Below the pieces are notes generated by a model that did not search any database, was not told the DNA's origin, and saw only the letters and a program-made list of their open reading frames with translations. From Candidatus Poseidonia sp. (GTDB taxonomy: Archaea > Thermoplasmatota > Poseidoniia > Poseidoniales > Poseidoniaceae), in the NCBI GenBank assembly GCA_023254365.1, contig JALRLQ010000011.1, forward strand, positions 1-29,782: 29,782 nt of DNA, read 5' to 3'. The position numbers were made by a program, and so were the translations under genes. Shown here piece after piece: positions 1 through 7,686 of the stretch (positions are counted from its first letter, which is position 1; every line of letters starts with the position of its first letter).

Positions 1-147
1 GGAAAGAACCCCTACCGTCTTTCCATCCGCTCGCCGATGTTCATCACCATTCCTTACGTGGCCAAGACGATGATTGGCTACAAGGTGGCCGATATTCCGG
101 CCATCATGGGCAGTTTCGACCCATGCATCGGGGAGACCGACCGTTGA
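1..147 (+). CDS. nuoD: NADH-quinone oxidoreductase / F420H2 dehydrogenase-type subunit D, C-terminal fragment
   Basis: Only the last 48 residues are present; the frame is open from base 1 and stops with TGA at 145-147. The fragment contains RLSIRSPMFITIPYVAKTMI and ends SFDPCIGETDR, which matches the C-terminus of the 49-kDa/NuoD (FpoD) subunit. That subunit lines the quinone cavity of complex I and descends from the large subunit of [NiFe] hydrogenases. Hydrogenases end this segment with a DPCxxC nickel ligand pair. Here only the first cysteine remains, as expected for a respiratory enzyme without NiFe. It is followed 9 bases later by nuoH, so it is part of the same operon. Identity is secure from context and motif. 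Confidence 0.85.
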   Translation, partial: GKNPYRLSIRSPMFITIPYVAKTMIGYKVADIPAIMGSFDPCIGETDR

Positions 148-152
148 GGTGA
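146..152 (+). promoter_or_regulatory. Ribosome-binding site of nuoH (GAGGTGA)
   Basis: GAGGTGA overlaps the nuoD stop codon and lies 4 bases before the nuoH ATG at 157. It is complementary to the usual archaeal 16S rRNA 3' end (CACCUCC). The same motif recurs before nuoI (1673-1679), nuoL (3500-3506), nuoN (GGAGGTG, 7674-7680) and aIF1A, which helps fix those starts. Confidence 0.7.
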
Positions 153-156
153 GACC

Positions 157-1674
157 ATGGACGACAGGTACGATTTGGTTGGCTTTTTCCTCAGCAAGGA
201 CGGCGTGCTCCGCTCCGGCATCATGAGCGTGCTCGAAGGCACGCCACTCGACGAGAGTGCAGGTGCGATCTCCTTTGGCGTCGCCACGTTCGCCCTGGTG
301 AACGTCGTCTTCCTCCTGCTGTTCTTCTCTCAATTCGCCATCCTCTGGATTGAGCGAAAAGCGGTCGCTCGTATGCAAGACCGCTACGGCGCCACCACAG
401 CGCTTCGCTCGCTCTGGGTTGGCGAAAACGGGGTCACCGCCGGTGAATGGTGGAACATGCTTCCGTTTGGTCTCGGCAAACCCATCGGCGCTGTGAACAA
501 GTGGTTGAACAAGAACTTCGGTAACCGTGACGAGAAGTTCGCCACCGTCGATCGCGTCAACAACCGGTCGTGGATGGGCAAAACCATTCTTCCCGGGTTC
601 TTCCAGAACGTCGCCGACGGCATGAAGTTCCTCGTCAAGGAACACATGGTGCCACAACGGGCCGACCGCCTCATCTTTGAGGTGTCACCTTTCCTCATCG
701 TGTCCTCCACGCTGTTGATTTTGGGGATGATTCCACTTTCAAGCGGCATCTACGCCACGAACCCTGACCTGTCCATTCTCTACGCCATCGCCATCTTCGG
801 AATTGCGCCCATCGGGGTGTTCTTCGCCGGCTGGTCGTCCAACAACAAATACACCCTCATCGGTGGGATTCGCTCGGCTGCCCAACTGACGGCATACGAG
901 ATTCCCTTGCTCTTGACGCTGCTGTCGGTGGCCATTCTCTCTGGCACCTTCAACATCGTTGACAGCATTCACTTCCAGCACTCCGCAGGAGCGTGGAACA
1001 TCTTCCTCATGCCGCTTGGCGCAGCCTTGTTCCTCATCACCATGATCGCCGAAGTCGAGCGTGTTCCGTTCGACATGCCCGAGGCTGAGGCCGAACTGGT
1101 CGAGGGTTGGTGGACCGAATACGGCGGTATGCGATTTGGTATGCTCTTCATGGCCGAATACATTCGCACCTACGCTGCGTGTTTCCTCTTCACCCACTTC
1201 TTCCTCGGCGGCTGGCACTTGCCCTTCCAAGGCACCATTGGTTCCATCCCAGTGGTCGGTGAAGCCTACCTGCTGATCCCCGGCGCCGTCATGACGCTGG
1301 TCAAGTCGTGGTTGGTCTTCCTCATCGTGTTCGTGTGGGCTCGCTTTGCGCTTGCTCGTATCCGAACGGACCAGATTCTCGAGTTTGGCTGGCGCATGCT
1401 GCTCCCGCTTGCGGTGTTGCAAGTGGTGCTCGCCCTCGTCTACCGATTGTACCTCTTCGACCCTGAGGGTATGTCGGCGCAAAACGACGTGGCAGGCGGC
1501 ATGGCTTGGGATGCGTTCGGTATCCCCTACCTTGTCCCCATCTTGACCACGTTGTTCTGGCTCGGTGTGTTCTGGGTCTACCTCAACGATGAGGACAAGT
1601 CAGTCAATCAGGAACGAATGTTCCATGTCCATACAGACAAGCCTGCGGGAACGGTCACCCCGGGGCAGGAGTGA
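157..1674 (+). CDS. nuoH: NADH-quinone oxidoreductase-type subunit H, with extended first cytoplasmic loop
   Basis: This 505-residue membrane protein is subunit H (ND1) of complex I, which forms the heel of the membrane arm and part of the quinone channel. Conserved family segments are visible: WIERKAVARMQDRYG (about 64-78), NVADGMKFLVKEHMVPQ (151-167) and the long loop PFDMPEAEAELVEGWWTEYG followed by MRFGMLFMAEY. The protein is longer than the usual 320-430 residues. Much of the excess is a hydrophilic insertion at about residues 79-146, between the ERK...RYG and VADG..L..KE segments, which normally lie close together. The rest is an N-terminal extension and a C-terminal helix pair. The start is ATG 157, 4 bases after GAGGTGA. 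nuoI follows after 10 bases. Identification is firm; the role of the insertion is unknown. Confidence 0.96.
   Translation: MDDRYDLVGFFLSKDGVLRSGIMSVLEGTPLDESAGAISFGVATFALVNVVFLLLFFSQFAILWIERKAVARMQDRYGATTALRSLWVGENGVTAGEWWNMLPFGLGKPIGAVNKWLNKNFGNRDEKFATVDRVNNRSWMGKTILPGFFQNVADGMKFLVKEHMVPQRADRLIFEVSPFLIVSSTLLILGMIPLSSGIYATNPDLSILYAIAIFGIAPIGVFFAGWSSNNKYTLIGGIRSAAQLTAYEIPLLLTLLSVAILSGTFNIVDSIHFQHSAGAWNIFLMPLGAALFLITMIAEVERVPFDMPEAEAELVEGWWTEYGGMRFGMLFMAEYIRTYAACFLFTHFFLGGWHLPFQGTIGSIPVVGEAYLLIPGAVMTLVKSWLVFLIVFVWARFALARIRTDQILEFGWRMLLPLAVLQVVLALVYRLYLFDPEGMSAQNDVAGGMAWDAFGIPYLVPILTTLFWLGVFWVYLNDEDKSVNQERMFHVHTDKPAGTVTPGQE
391..594 (+). other. Insertion within NuoH between helix 1 and the VADG loop
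   Basis: Residues about 79-146 separate RMQDRYG from GFFQNVADGMKFL. In typical NuoH these two segments are about 10 residues apart (RxGPNRVGPxGxLQxxADxxKL). The inserted stretch is mostly polar (for example KWLNKNFGNRDEKFATVDR) with one aromatic patch, EWWNMLPF. The boundaries are by eye. Confidence 0.7.
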
Positions 1675-1684
1675 GGTGAAGACC

Positions 1685-2659
1685 ATGCCAATGCATCCAC
1701 ACGCACAACCGAATTTCAGAAACCTGTTTTGGTACCCGTTCAAGATCACCTTGATCACGGCTCTACGAACCTTCCCGTTCATCGGCAAGCGCTTCGGAAA
1801 GCGACTGGGGGCTTACCACAACACGACCCACCCCGAGTTCCTTGACGACGGAAGCCGAGCACGCGCTTCTTCATCCACTGAAATGAACGACATCTCTCGT
1901 CAAGAATTCGCCCCTGACCGTGTTACATCAGACCTCAAGCCAACCCTGTGGAAGCCTCAGACCGTACAATACCCGTACGAACGGTTGGAGGACATGGAGC
2001 CCTGGCTCTTTGTCCCCGGCAATTACAACGGTCGTATCGGTGTCATTTGGGAAACGTGTACCGCCTGTAAGATGTGTGTCAACATCTGCCCCAACGACTG
2101 TCTTCACATGACGACGGAACTTCGTGTCGACGTCCTCGACAATGCAAAAGGCGAGAATGCAGGTTTTGGTGTTGAACTTGAAGTCGGCAAGTACGCCGCC
2201 GTTGAAGTGCCAGAAGTCTTGGAGACGCTTGACACCTTCAACCACGTTACGGCCCACACCGCTCCGCCCGAGGAATGGCGCTTTGCCGAAGTCTTGGACC
2301 TGTCTGGCGATTCTGCGACCGTGCGATGGAACGATTCCGGCGAGGAAGCCGTGGTGTCGACCAGCGAGCTCTACCCCGCCGACGACCAAATCGTCTCCGG
2401 CCGCATCGATCTTGGCCGCTGCATGTTCTGTGGCCTCTGCATGGAAGCGTGTGGCTTCACCTCGTTCTTCATGACCAACGAATACGACGGTATGTCCGGA
2501 TTCACTCGCCAAGACTTGTGGTTTGACGCTTCTCGCACCCGTGTCCTGCCCGGTGTTCACCAGGAAGCCGTTGACGCCGAGTTGGCCAAGCGAGCCTCCA
2601 AGGAACGCGACAAGCGCGCAAAGAAGGCGGCCAAGGAAGCGGCACAGGGGGATGCTTGA
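1685..2659 (+). CDS. nuoI: NADH-quinone oxidoreductase-type subunit I, 2x[4Fe-4S], with an inserted domain
   Basis: This 324-residue ferredoxin-like subunit carries electrons toward the quinone site through clusters N6a and N6b. The first motif is CTACKMCVNICP (Cys 125, 128, 131, 135) and the second is CMFCGLCMEAC (Cys 246, 249, 252, 256). In the family the two motifs are usually 25-40 residues apart; here 110 residues lie between them, ending in a short beta-rich, SH3/Tudor-like stretch (FAEVLDLSGDSATVRW...). The N-terminus contains FWYPFKITLITALRTFPF, an amphipathic membrane-docking helix. The C-terminus is a Lys/Ala-rich charged tail. The start is ATG 1685, 5 bases after GAGGTGA (1673-1679); a longer open frame upstream overlaps nuoH and lacks support. 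The subunit is certain; the function of the insertion is not known. Confidence 0.95.
   Translation: MPMHPHAQPNFRNLFWYPFKITLITALRTFPFIGKRFGKRLGAYHNTTHPEFLDDGSRARASSSTEMNDISRQEFAPDRVTSDLKPTLWKPQTVQYPYERLEDMEPWLFVPGNYNGRIGVIWETCTACKMCVNICPNDCLHMTTELRVDVLDNAKGENAGFGVELEVGKYAAVEVPEVLETLDTFNHVTAHTAPPEEWRFAEVLDLSGDSATVRWNDSGEEAVVSTSELYPADDQIVSGRIDLGRCMFCGLCMEACGFTSFFMTNEYDGMSGFTRQDLWFDASRTRVLPGVHQEAVDAELAKRASKERDKRAKKAAKEAAQGDA
2093..2419 (+). other. Inserted domain between the two iron-sulfur motifs of NuoI
   Basis: NuoI residues 137-245 lie between C135 and C246. The first half (TTELRVDVLDNAKGENAGFG and onward) may contain the ordinary linker. The second half has alternating hydrophobic residues and turns, RFAEVLDLSGDSATVRW then EEAVVSTSELYP, which resembles a small beta-barrel of SH3/KOW/Tudor type. 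That fold reading is inference from pattern only. Confidence 0.65.
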
Positions 2660-2660
2660 G

Positions 2661-2936
2661 ATGGACGTTGCCAGCGCTGCAGAAACCGGCGTGTTCTTCC
2701 TGTTCGCAGCCATTACGCTCGGAGGGGCCCTCGGCCTCATCTTTGCGCAGCGTGTGGCCCACTCCATGCTCTCGCTCATCTTCTGTTTCATGGCCGTCTC
2801 GGGCATCTTCATCCTCTTGGGGGCTGAATTCCTTGCAGCCATTCAAATTCTCGTCTACTTGGCGAGTGTCGGGTTGGTGGTGCTGTTCGGTATCATGCTG
2901 ACCCGTCGGCAAATTCTCGAGGAGGACTTCGAATGA
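2661..2936 (+). CDS. nuoJ: NADH-quinone oxidoreductase-type subunit J, N-terminal half (split gene)
   Basis: This 91-residue protein with three predicted membrane helices corresponds to the first part of NuoJ (ND6). The third helix, AIQILVYLASVGLVVLFGIM, matches the conserved NuoJ helix with the central Tyr and the VLF run; in complex I this helix forms a pi-bulge involved in coupling. Full-length bacterial NuoJ is about 170-200 residues. Here the C-terminal part is a separate gene overlapping by ATGA, an arrangement known in several archaea (nuoJ1/nuoJ2). The start is ATG 2661, one base after the nuoI stop. An in-frame ATG at 2652 would overlap nuoI but has its G-run directly abutting the codon, so it is less likely. 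Confidence 0.88.
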   Translation: MDVASAAETGVFFLFAAITLGGALGLIFAQRVAHSMLSLIFCFMAVSGIFILLGAEFLAAIQILVYLASVGLVVLFGIMLTRRQILEEDFE

Positions 2937-3202
2937 AGTTCATCTCGCTGTTCACCCGGTTGGGTTTGCTCGCTCTCGGGTTCATCCTCGTGGCTGCCGT
3001 CAATGCAGAGGGCGTTTGGGACAACCCCAGCGACGACCAACCAACCACCTCAGGCCTTGCTGATGCCCTGCTCCACGATTGGGGCTTTGGGCTTCTCGTG
3101 CTCGGTCTTTTGATGGCCATGGCCATGATGGGTGCTGCCTACCTGGTTCGTGACGAGCGAATGGAAAACTTGCTCTGGGAGTTCGGAGGTGAAGAAGAAT
3201 GA
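2933..3202 (+). CDS. NADH-quinone oxidoreductase-type subunit J, C-terminal half (split gene)
   Basis: This 89-residue protein has two hydrophobic segments, FTRLGLLALGFILVAAV at the start and FGLLVLGLLMAMAMMGAAYL near the end, and an acidic tail (WEFGGEEE). Its position between nuoJ1 and nuoK and its two-helix layout identify it as the separate C-terminal half of NuoJ. The second helix resembles the last NuoJ helix, which usually continues as an A-x-x-L/I-x-x run followed by charged residues. The ATG overlaps the nuoJ1 stop (ATGA), and CGAGGAGG lies just upstream. This is a split gene rather than a frameshift: both halves have their own ribosome-binding signal, and such splits recur in archaea. 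Sequence conservation is low, so the call leans on synteny. Confidence 0.8.
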   Translation: MKFISLFTRLGLLALGFILVAAVNAEGVWDNPSDDQPTTSGLADALLHDWGFGLLVLGLLMAMAMMGAAYLVRDERMENLLWEFGGEEE

Positions 3203-3501
3203 TCGATCCGGCATGGGTTTCCGGTCTTTCCGCCCTCTTGTTCGTGATCGGCCTTGCCGGTGCGTTCACCCGAAAGAACGCCATCATTGTCTTGATGTGC
3301 ATTGAATTGATGCTCAACGCTGCCAACATGCAGTTCGCTGCGGCAGCCGTCCACCACGGCGACACGACGGGATGGGTCTACACCATCTTCGCCATCGCCA
3401 TCGCAGCCAGCGAGGTGGCCATTGGCTTGGCCATCTTCCTGGCGATGTACGGGCAACACGAATCGATTACGCTGGACGACGTGAACGTCCTGAAGAACTG
3501 A
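3199..3501 (+). CDS. nuoK: NADH-quinone oxidoreductase-type subunit K
   Basis: This 100-residue, three-helix protein is the ND4L homologue and a proton-path subunit of the membrane arm. Both functionally essential glutamates are present at exactly the E. coli positions: Glu36 in VLMCIELMLNAAN and Glu72 in AIAASEVAIGLAIF. Length equals the family norm. Its ATG overlaps the nuoJ2 stop (ATGA), so translation is probably coupled. The C-terminal tail ends DDVNVLKN, after which GAGGTGA serves nuoL. Identification is certain. Confidence 0.97.
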   Translation: MIDPAWVSGLSALLFVIGLAGAFTRKNAIIVLMCIELMLNAANMQFAAAAVHHGDTTGWVYTIFAIAIAASEVAIGLAIFLAMYGQHESITLDDVNVLKN

Positions 3502-3510
3502 GGTGAGATG

Positions 3511-6051
3511 ATGGCAGGTTCAGGAAGTTCAGAAATCGTTCACAGCACGGCGTTGCAATACGCCCCCTTCATTCTCCTCTTGCCCATGTTGGCGTTCCCC
3601 GTCATTCTCTTCCTCGGCAAGATGTTCAACGGCAACAAGGTGTGGAAAGAGACCCTCAAGGAAGGTGGCCTCATCGCCCTTGCCTTCATGGCTGCCAGCC
3701 TGGGCCTCTCCCTGTGGCTCATCAGTGATTTCATTGGCGCCTACGGCGGTGTGGAGACGCTCTCCGATTGGACATGGTTCACCTCCAGCATGTGGACTTC
3801 GGGTGTGGTCACCACCGAGATCAGCTTTGGCTTCGGCGTCCACGTTGACCACATCACGGTGATGTTGCTGTTCATCGCCTCGTTCCTCTGTTTGCTCATC
3901 AACACCTTCGCGGTGGGTTACATGAACACCGACCCCATCAACGACAACCGAAACCACCGCTTCTACGCCGAGTTCGTGCTCTTCTGTTCGGGCATGCTCG
4001 GTATGGTGCTCGCCGACTCGTTCCTCTGGTTGTTCATCTTCTGGGAATTGATGGGCCTGTGTTCCTACCTGCTCATCGGTTTCTATTACGAACGCCCGAG
4101 CGCCGCTTACGCCGCCAAGAAGGCGTTCTTGACCACCCGTGTGGGTGACGTCTTCCTCATGGTCGGTTTGGCGGTGCTGTGGGACCTCTTCGGTTCCTTG
4201 GACTACGCCGTGGTCTTCAACGAGTACAACATCGACAAGGTGGCCGCCTCGAACCCCGGCACGCTCGCTTGGGCGCTGGGTCTGATGTTCATCGGGGCGG
4301 TGGGTAAATCGGCCCAATTCCCACTCCACGTTTGGCTTCCCGACGCCATGGAAGGGCCAACCCCCGTGTCGGCGCTCATCCACGCCGCCACGATGGTGAA
4401 CGCCGGTCTCTACCTCGTCGCTCGAATGTTCCCGTTCTTCGGCGCAGAGTCCATGCACGGCGAACTGGCCGACTTGGCCTTCATCATCGCCGCCATCGGC
4501 GGTACCACCGCCGTGATGGCCGCCGCTATTGCCTTCGTCCAGCACGACCTGAAGAAGGTCTTGGCCTACTCGACCATGTCGCAGTTGGCCTACATCTTCA
4601 CGGGACTGGGCGCTGCCCTCTACCTCGCCAACACGCTTGACTGGCACCACGATTACAAGGCCCACGGCATCGTCATCGTGGCCTTTGGTGCCGCCCTCTT
4701 CCACCTGTTCAACCACGCCATGGCCAAAGGGATGCTCTTCATGGCCAGCGGTGCGGTGATTCACGAAGTTCACCACGCTCACCATCACTTGCATCCTCAT
4801 GACGACCACCACGACGAGGACCCCGAAGAATTGCTGATGCTGGCCAATTACTTGGCCGACACCGGCCAATCCGTCTTCGGCTTCTTCAACTCGATTGACC
4901 TGGACCAGTCGGGCGAAGTCGACACCTACGAGTTCCAAACGGCCCTCAAGAAAGCCGACATCGCCGACCTTCCACCTTGGGACATGCAGCGGCTGATGAA
5001 GGCCGTGGACATGGACGGTAACGGTCGCATCAACGTGCCCGAACTGGAATTGACCCTCGGCCGTGTTCACCTCGCCTCGCTCGCCGGTGACGACCATCAC
5101 GACCATCACGACGAGTTTGACGCCCAATCAATGGAAAACATGGGCGGTCTCGCTTCGAAGATGCCGCTTACAGCCACGGCCATGCTCGTGGGTTCCTTGT
5201 CCATCATGGGCTTCCCGCTCATCGGCGGCTTCTGGTCCAAGGAAGGCATCATCGCCAACACGTGGCGCGTGGCCCTCGAAGACCCCCGCTTCTTCTACCC
5301 TGCCTTCTGCGTGTTGCTCGGTGCTGGGATGACCGGATTCTACATGTCACGCATGTGGCTCAAGACCTTTGCTGGCTCGCCCAAGACGGACGTCGCAGCG
5401 CACGTTCATCCCACCAACACGTGGATCAAAATCCCGTTGTTCGTGTTGACCTTCTTCAGTTTGGGCGGTATTCTGTTTGCCGGCATGGGCTTCACGCACT
5501 GGGCTCCCGACATCGAATACGGTTTGATGTCCGACAAGGGTCTCTTCGAAGGCATCCTCTACGAAATGGAGCACGCCTTTGCCAACCACGATTCCTTCTT
5601 CCTCGTGCTGTCCTACGTGGCGCTGTTCTTCGGGGCCATCGTTGGTCCGGGATTGGCGCTCTCCCTCTACGGCGGCAAGCTCGACGAAGGCGAGACCAGC
5701 AAGCCGTGGTTCACCCCCGTGCTGGCCCTCAACGCTGCGGTCAAGGGTCGCTATCACTGGGACAACTCGGCCTTCGGAACCTCCGGCTTCGCCACGGCGC
5801 TCGAGAACCGTCTGTACTTCGACCACTACTACGACCTGGCGATGTTGAAGATCGTCGCCGCCTTCTCCACCAAAGCCGCTGAAGCCGACTCCAGCGTCAT
5901 CGACGGCACCGTCAAGACCGTTGAACGGACCTCGCAACAACTCTCGACCAAACTGCGTTCGCTCACCACGGGCTCAGCCCGTGATTACATCCTGATGGCG
6001 GCGTTGGGCACGTTGGTGCTCTTCGGCTTGATTTGGGGGGTGGTCGCTTGA
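3511..6051 (+). CDS. nuoL: NADH-quinone oxidoreductase-type subunit L with an inserted EF-hand pair
   Basis: This 846-residue protein is the distal antiporter-like subunit (ND5), which pumps protons at the end of the membrane arm. Canonical signals are FIFWELMGLCSYLLIG (Glu179), GAVGKSAQFPLHVWLPDAM (Lys266) with EGPTPVSALIHAATM, and DLKKVLAYSTMSQLAYIF. E. coli NuoL has about 613 residues. The excess includes about 120 residues (424-540) after MLFMASGAVIHEVHH and before MENMGGL. They hold two canonical EF-hand loops, D463-E474 and D500-E511, bracketed by His-rich stretches. The C-terminal lateral-helix region follows normally. ATG 3511 is chosen over the adjacent ATG 3508 because it gives the 4-base spacing from GAGGTGA seen in neighbouring genes. 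Subunit identity is certain. Confidence 0.97.
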   Translation: MAGSGSSEIVHSTALQYAPFILLLPMLAFPVILFLGKMFNGNKVWKETLKEGGLIALAFMAASLGLSLWLISDFIGAYGGVETLSDWTWFTSSMWTSGVVTTEISFGFGVHVDHITVMLLFIASFLCLLINTFAVGYMNTDPINDNRNHRFYAEFVLFCSGMLGMVLADSFLWLFIFWELMGLCSYLLIGFYYERPSAAYAAKKAFLTTRVGDVFLMVGLAVLWDLFGSLDYAVVFNEYNIDKVAASNPGTLAWALGLMFIGAVGKSAQFPLHVWLPDAMEGPTPVSALIHAATMVNAGLYLVARMFPFFGAESMHGELADLAFIIAAIGGTTAVMAAAIAFVQHDLKKVLAYSTMSQLAYIFTGLGAALYLANTLDWHHDYKAHGIVIVAFGAALFHLFNHAMAKGMLFMASGAVIHEVHHAHHHLHPHDDHHDEDPEELLMLANYLADTGQSVFGFFNSIDLDQSGEVDTYEFQTALKKADIADLPPWDMQRLMKAVDMDGNGRINVPELELTLGRVHLASLAGDDHHDHHDEFDAQSMENMGGLASKMPLTATAMLVGSLSIMGFPLIGGFWSKEGIIANTWRVALEDPRFFYPAFCVLLGAGMTGFYMSRMWLKTFAGSPKTDVAAHVHPTNTWIKIPLFVLTFFSLGGILFAGMGFTHWAPDIEYGLMSDKGLFEGILYEMEHAFANHDSFFLVLSYVALFFGAIVGPGLALSLYGGKLDEGETSKPWFTPVLALNAAVKGRYHWDNSAFGTSGFATALENRLYFDHYYDLAMLKIVAAFSTKAAEADSSVIDGTVKTVERTSQQLSTKLRSLTTGSARDYILMAALGTLVLFGLIWGVVA
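4762..5130 (+). other. His-rich / EF-hand pair inserted in NuoL
   Basis: From residue 418 the sequence is HEVHHAHHHLHPHDDHHDED, then a linker and helix (TGQSVFGFFNSI). EF loop 1 is DLDQSGEVDTYE (463-474), with Asp, Asp, Ser, Asp and Glu at positions 1, 3, 5, 9 and 12 and Gly at 6. A helix pair leads to EF loop 2, DMDGNGRINVPE (500-511), with Asp, Asp, Asn, Asn and Glu at 1, 3, 5, 9 and 12. A second His cluster, DDHHDHHDE (527-535), closes the insert before MENMGGL. Both loops fit the calcium-binding consensus completely, and each has flanking helices of appropriate length. Confidence 0.92.
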
Positions 6052-7685
6052 CGACCGACTGGATTTCCATGCCGCTGGTCGGCTTGCCGCTCATCAGCAG
6101 CCTCGTCCTCTTGGCCTACGTGGCGACGGTCTCCCCGTCAGCCCGAGAGCGTCTGGGTCCCACCGTACGAACGGTTTCCCTTGCGATTTCGCTGCTGATG
6201 CTGGTGCTGACCACGGCCATGTTTTTCGGCGACAACTACATCGAAGGGACCCTTGAATGGGCCAGCCTGTCCTTTGGGTCGTTCAACTATGAGTTCCGCT
6301 ACGAATGGATTGAACCGCTCGGCATCAACTGGAGCGTGGGCATGGACGCCTTGTCCTTCCCCATGGTCTGGTTAACCACCTTCCTGTTGCCCATCACCAT
6401 CGTGGCCACCTGGCACGAGAAGAATGCCGCCGTGTACTTCCCCCTGATCCTCATGATGGGCGGAGCCCTCATCGGTGTGTTCGTGGCGCTGGACTTGTTC
6501 ATGTTCTACGTGTTTTGGGAACTGACCCTGATTCCAATGTTCTTCCTCATCCTCAAGTGGGGCGGTTACGACCGAAAATACGCCTCTCAGAAGTTCTTCA
6601 TCTACACCTTCACGGCCTCGGTCATCATGCTCCTCGGTTTGGTGACGGTGTACTTCCTGCAACCCGAGAACCTCGCTCATGCTGGCACTTGGACCGGACG
6701 AACCTTCGACATCCCCACCCTGACGGCCCATGCTCAATCGGCCAATGCGGGAGGCGAATGGTTCCTCGGTGTCGGCTTGCAAAAGTTGCTGTTCGTGATG
6801 CTGATGATCGGGTTCCTCGTGAAGTTACCATCCGTGCCTTTCCACACCTGGTTGCCCGACGCCCACGTCCAAGCCCCCACCGGTGGCTCGATGTTGCTGG
6901 CCGGTGTCATGCTCAAGATGGGCGCCTACGGCATGTTCCGCCTCCCGCTTTCCCTTTTCCCGCACGCCGCCGAACACTTCCAGTTCTGGTTGCTGGCGTT
7001 GGGCATGATCTCCCTGGTGTGGGGAGCCGTCGTCTGTTTGGGCCAAACGAACCTCAAGAAAATGGTCGCCTACTCCTCGGTATCGCACATGGGGGTCATC
7101 CTCATCGGCATCGCCACCATGCAACCGCTGGGTTGGGCCGCAGCGCTCTTCATGATGTTCGCTCACGGCATCATCAGCCCGATGCTCTTCGCCGTGTGTG
7201 GCGCATTCAAGCACCACTACCACAGCATGGAAATCGGTGCCATGCGAGGCATGGCCAAGCATTCGCCTTGGCTGGCTACCTCGATGATGTTCGCCTGGAT
7301 GGCTTCGCTTGGCCTTCCCTTGCTCGCCGGCTTCGTGGCTGAGCTGATGATGTTCCTCGCCCTATGGCACTTCATTGCCGCCGAAGGCTGGAGCGTGTTG
7401 TGGATGGTTGGTCCAGCCTTCGTGCTCGCCATCACCGCTGCCTATTACCTGTGGTCCATGCAACGCACCATCTTCGAGGGCGGCGAGAAGACGCAACCTC
7501 CAGCAAGCTTGCACGGTCAGCCCGTGCCCGACATCACCGACGCGGAGAAGTGGGCCATGGTCATCATGGCTGCGTTCACCATCCTCTTCGGTGTGATGCC
7601 GTGGATTGCGCTTGACATGATGAACGGGTGGACCGTGGCGTTCTTTGAAACGCTCTTGATTCCAATTCTGACGGGAGGTGCCTGA
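6048..7685 (+). CDS. nuoM: NADH-quinone oxidoreductase-type subunit M
   Basis: This 545-residue antiporter-like subunit (ND4) shows FYVFWELTLIPMFFLILKWG with the key Glu, LVKLPSVPFHTWLPDAHVQA with the key Lys, GGSMLLAGVMLKMGAYGMFR and NLKKMVAYSSVSHMGVILIG. Length is slightly above the usual 490-510. The best start is TTG 6048, which overlaps the nuoL stop (TTGA) and has GGGGTGG ending 4 bases upstream. The alternative is ATG 6069, which would shorten the first helix leader by 7 residues. nuoN follows one base after the stop. It translocates protons together with NuoL and NuoN. No insertion comparable to that in NuoL is seen. Confidence 0.95.
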   Translation: MTTDWISMPLVGLPLISSLVLLAYVATVSPSARERLGPTVRTVSLAISLLMLVLTTAMFFGDNYIEGTLEWASLSFGSFNYEFRYEWIEPLGINWSVGMDALSFPMVWLTTFLLPITIVATWHEKNAAVYFPLILMMGGALIGVFVALDLFMFYVFWELTLIPMFFLILKWGGYDRKYASQKFFIYTFTASVIMLLGLVTVYFLQPENLAHAGTWTGRTFDIPTLTAHAQSANAGGEWFLGVGLQKLLFVMLMIGFLVKLPSVPFHTWLPDAHVQAPTGGSMLLAGVMLKMGAYGMFRLPLSLFPHAAEHFQFWLLALGMISLVWGAVVCLGQTNLKKMVAYSSVSHMGVILIGIATMQPLGWAAALFMMFAHGIISPMLFAVCGAFKHHYHSMEIGAMRGMAKHSPWLATSMMFAWMASLGLPLLAGFVAELMMFLALWHFIAAEGWSVLWMVGPAFVLAITAAYYLWSMQRTIFEGGEKTQPPASLHGQPVPDITDAEKWAMVIMAAFTILFGVMPWIALDMMNGWTVAFFETLLIPILTGGA

Positions 7686-7686
7686 G

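Noticed and set aside
739..1482. A 247-codon open frame antisense to nuoH
   Set aside because: Composition is the low-complexity His/Glu/Asp/Gly pattern typical of a reverse-strand shadow; the conserved NuoH motifs lie on the other strand.
2933..2936. Possible frameshift splitting nuoJ
   Set aside because: The halves overlap by a clean ATGA with a ribosome-binding site upstream, and separate nuoJ1/nuoJ2 genes are known in archaea.
3529..5127. A 532-codon open frame antisense to nuoL
   Set aside because: It mirrors the biased codon use of nuoL; its translation is dominated by Val, Gly, Glu, His and Gln without any fold or start signal, and nuoL is certain.
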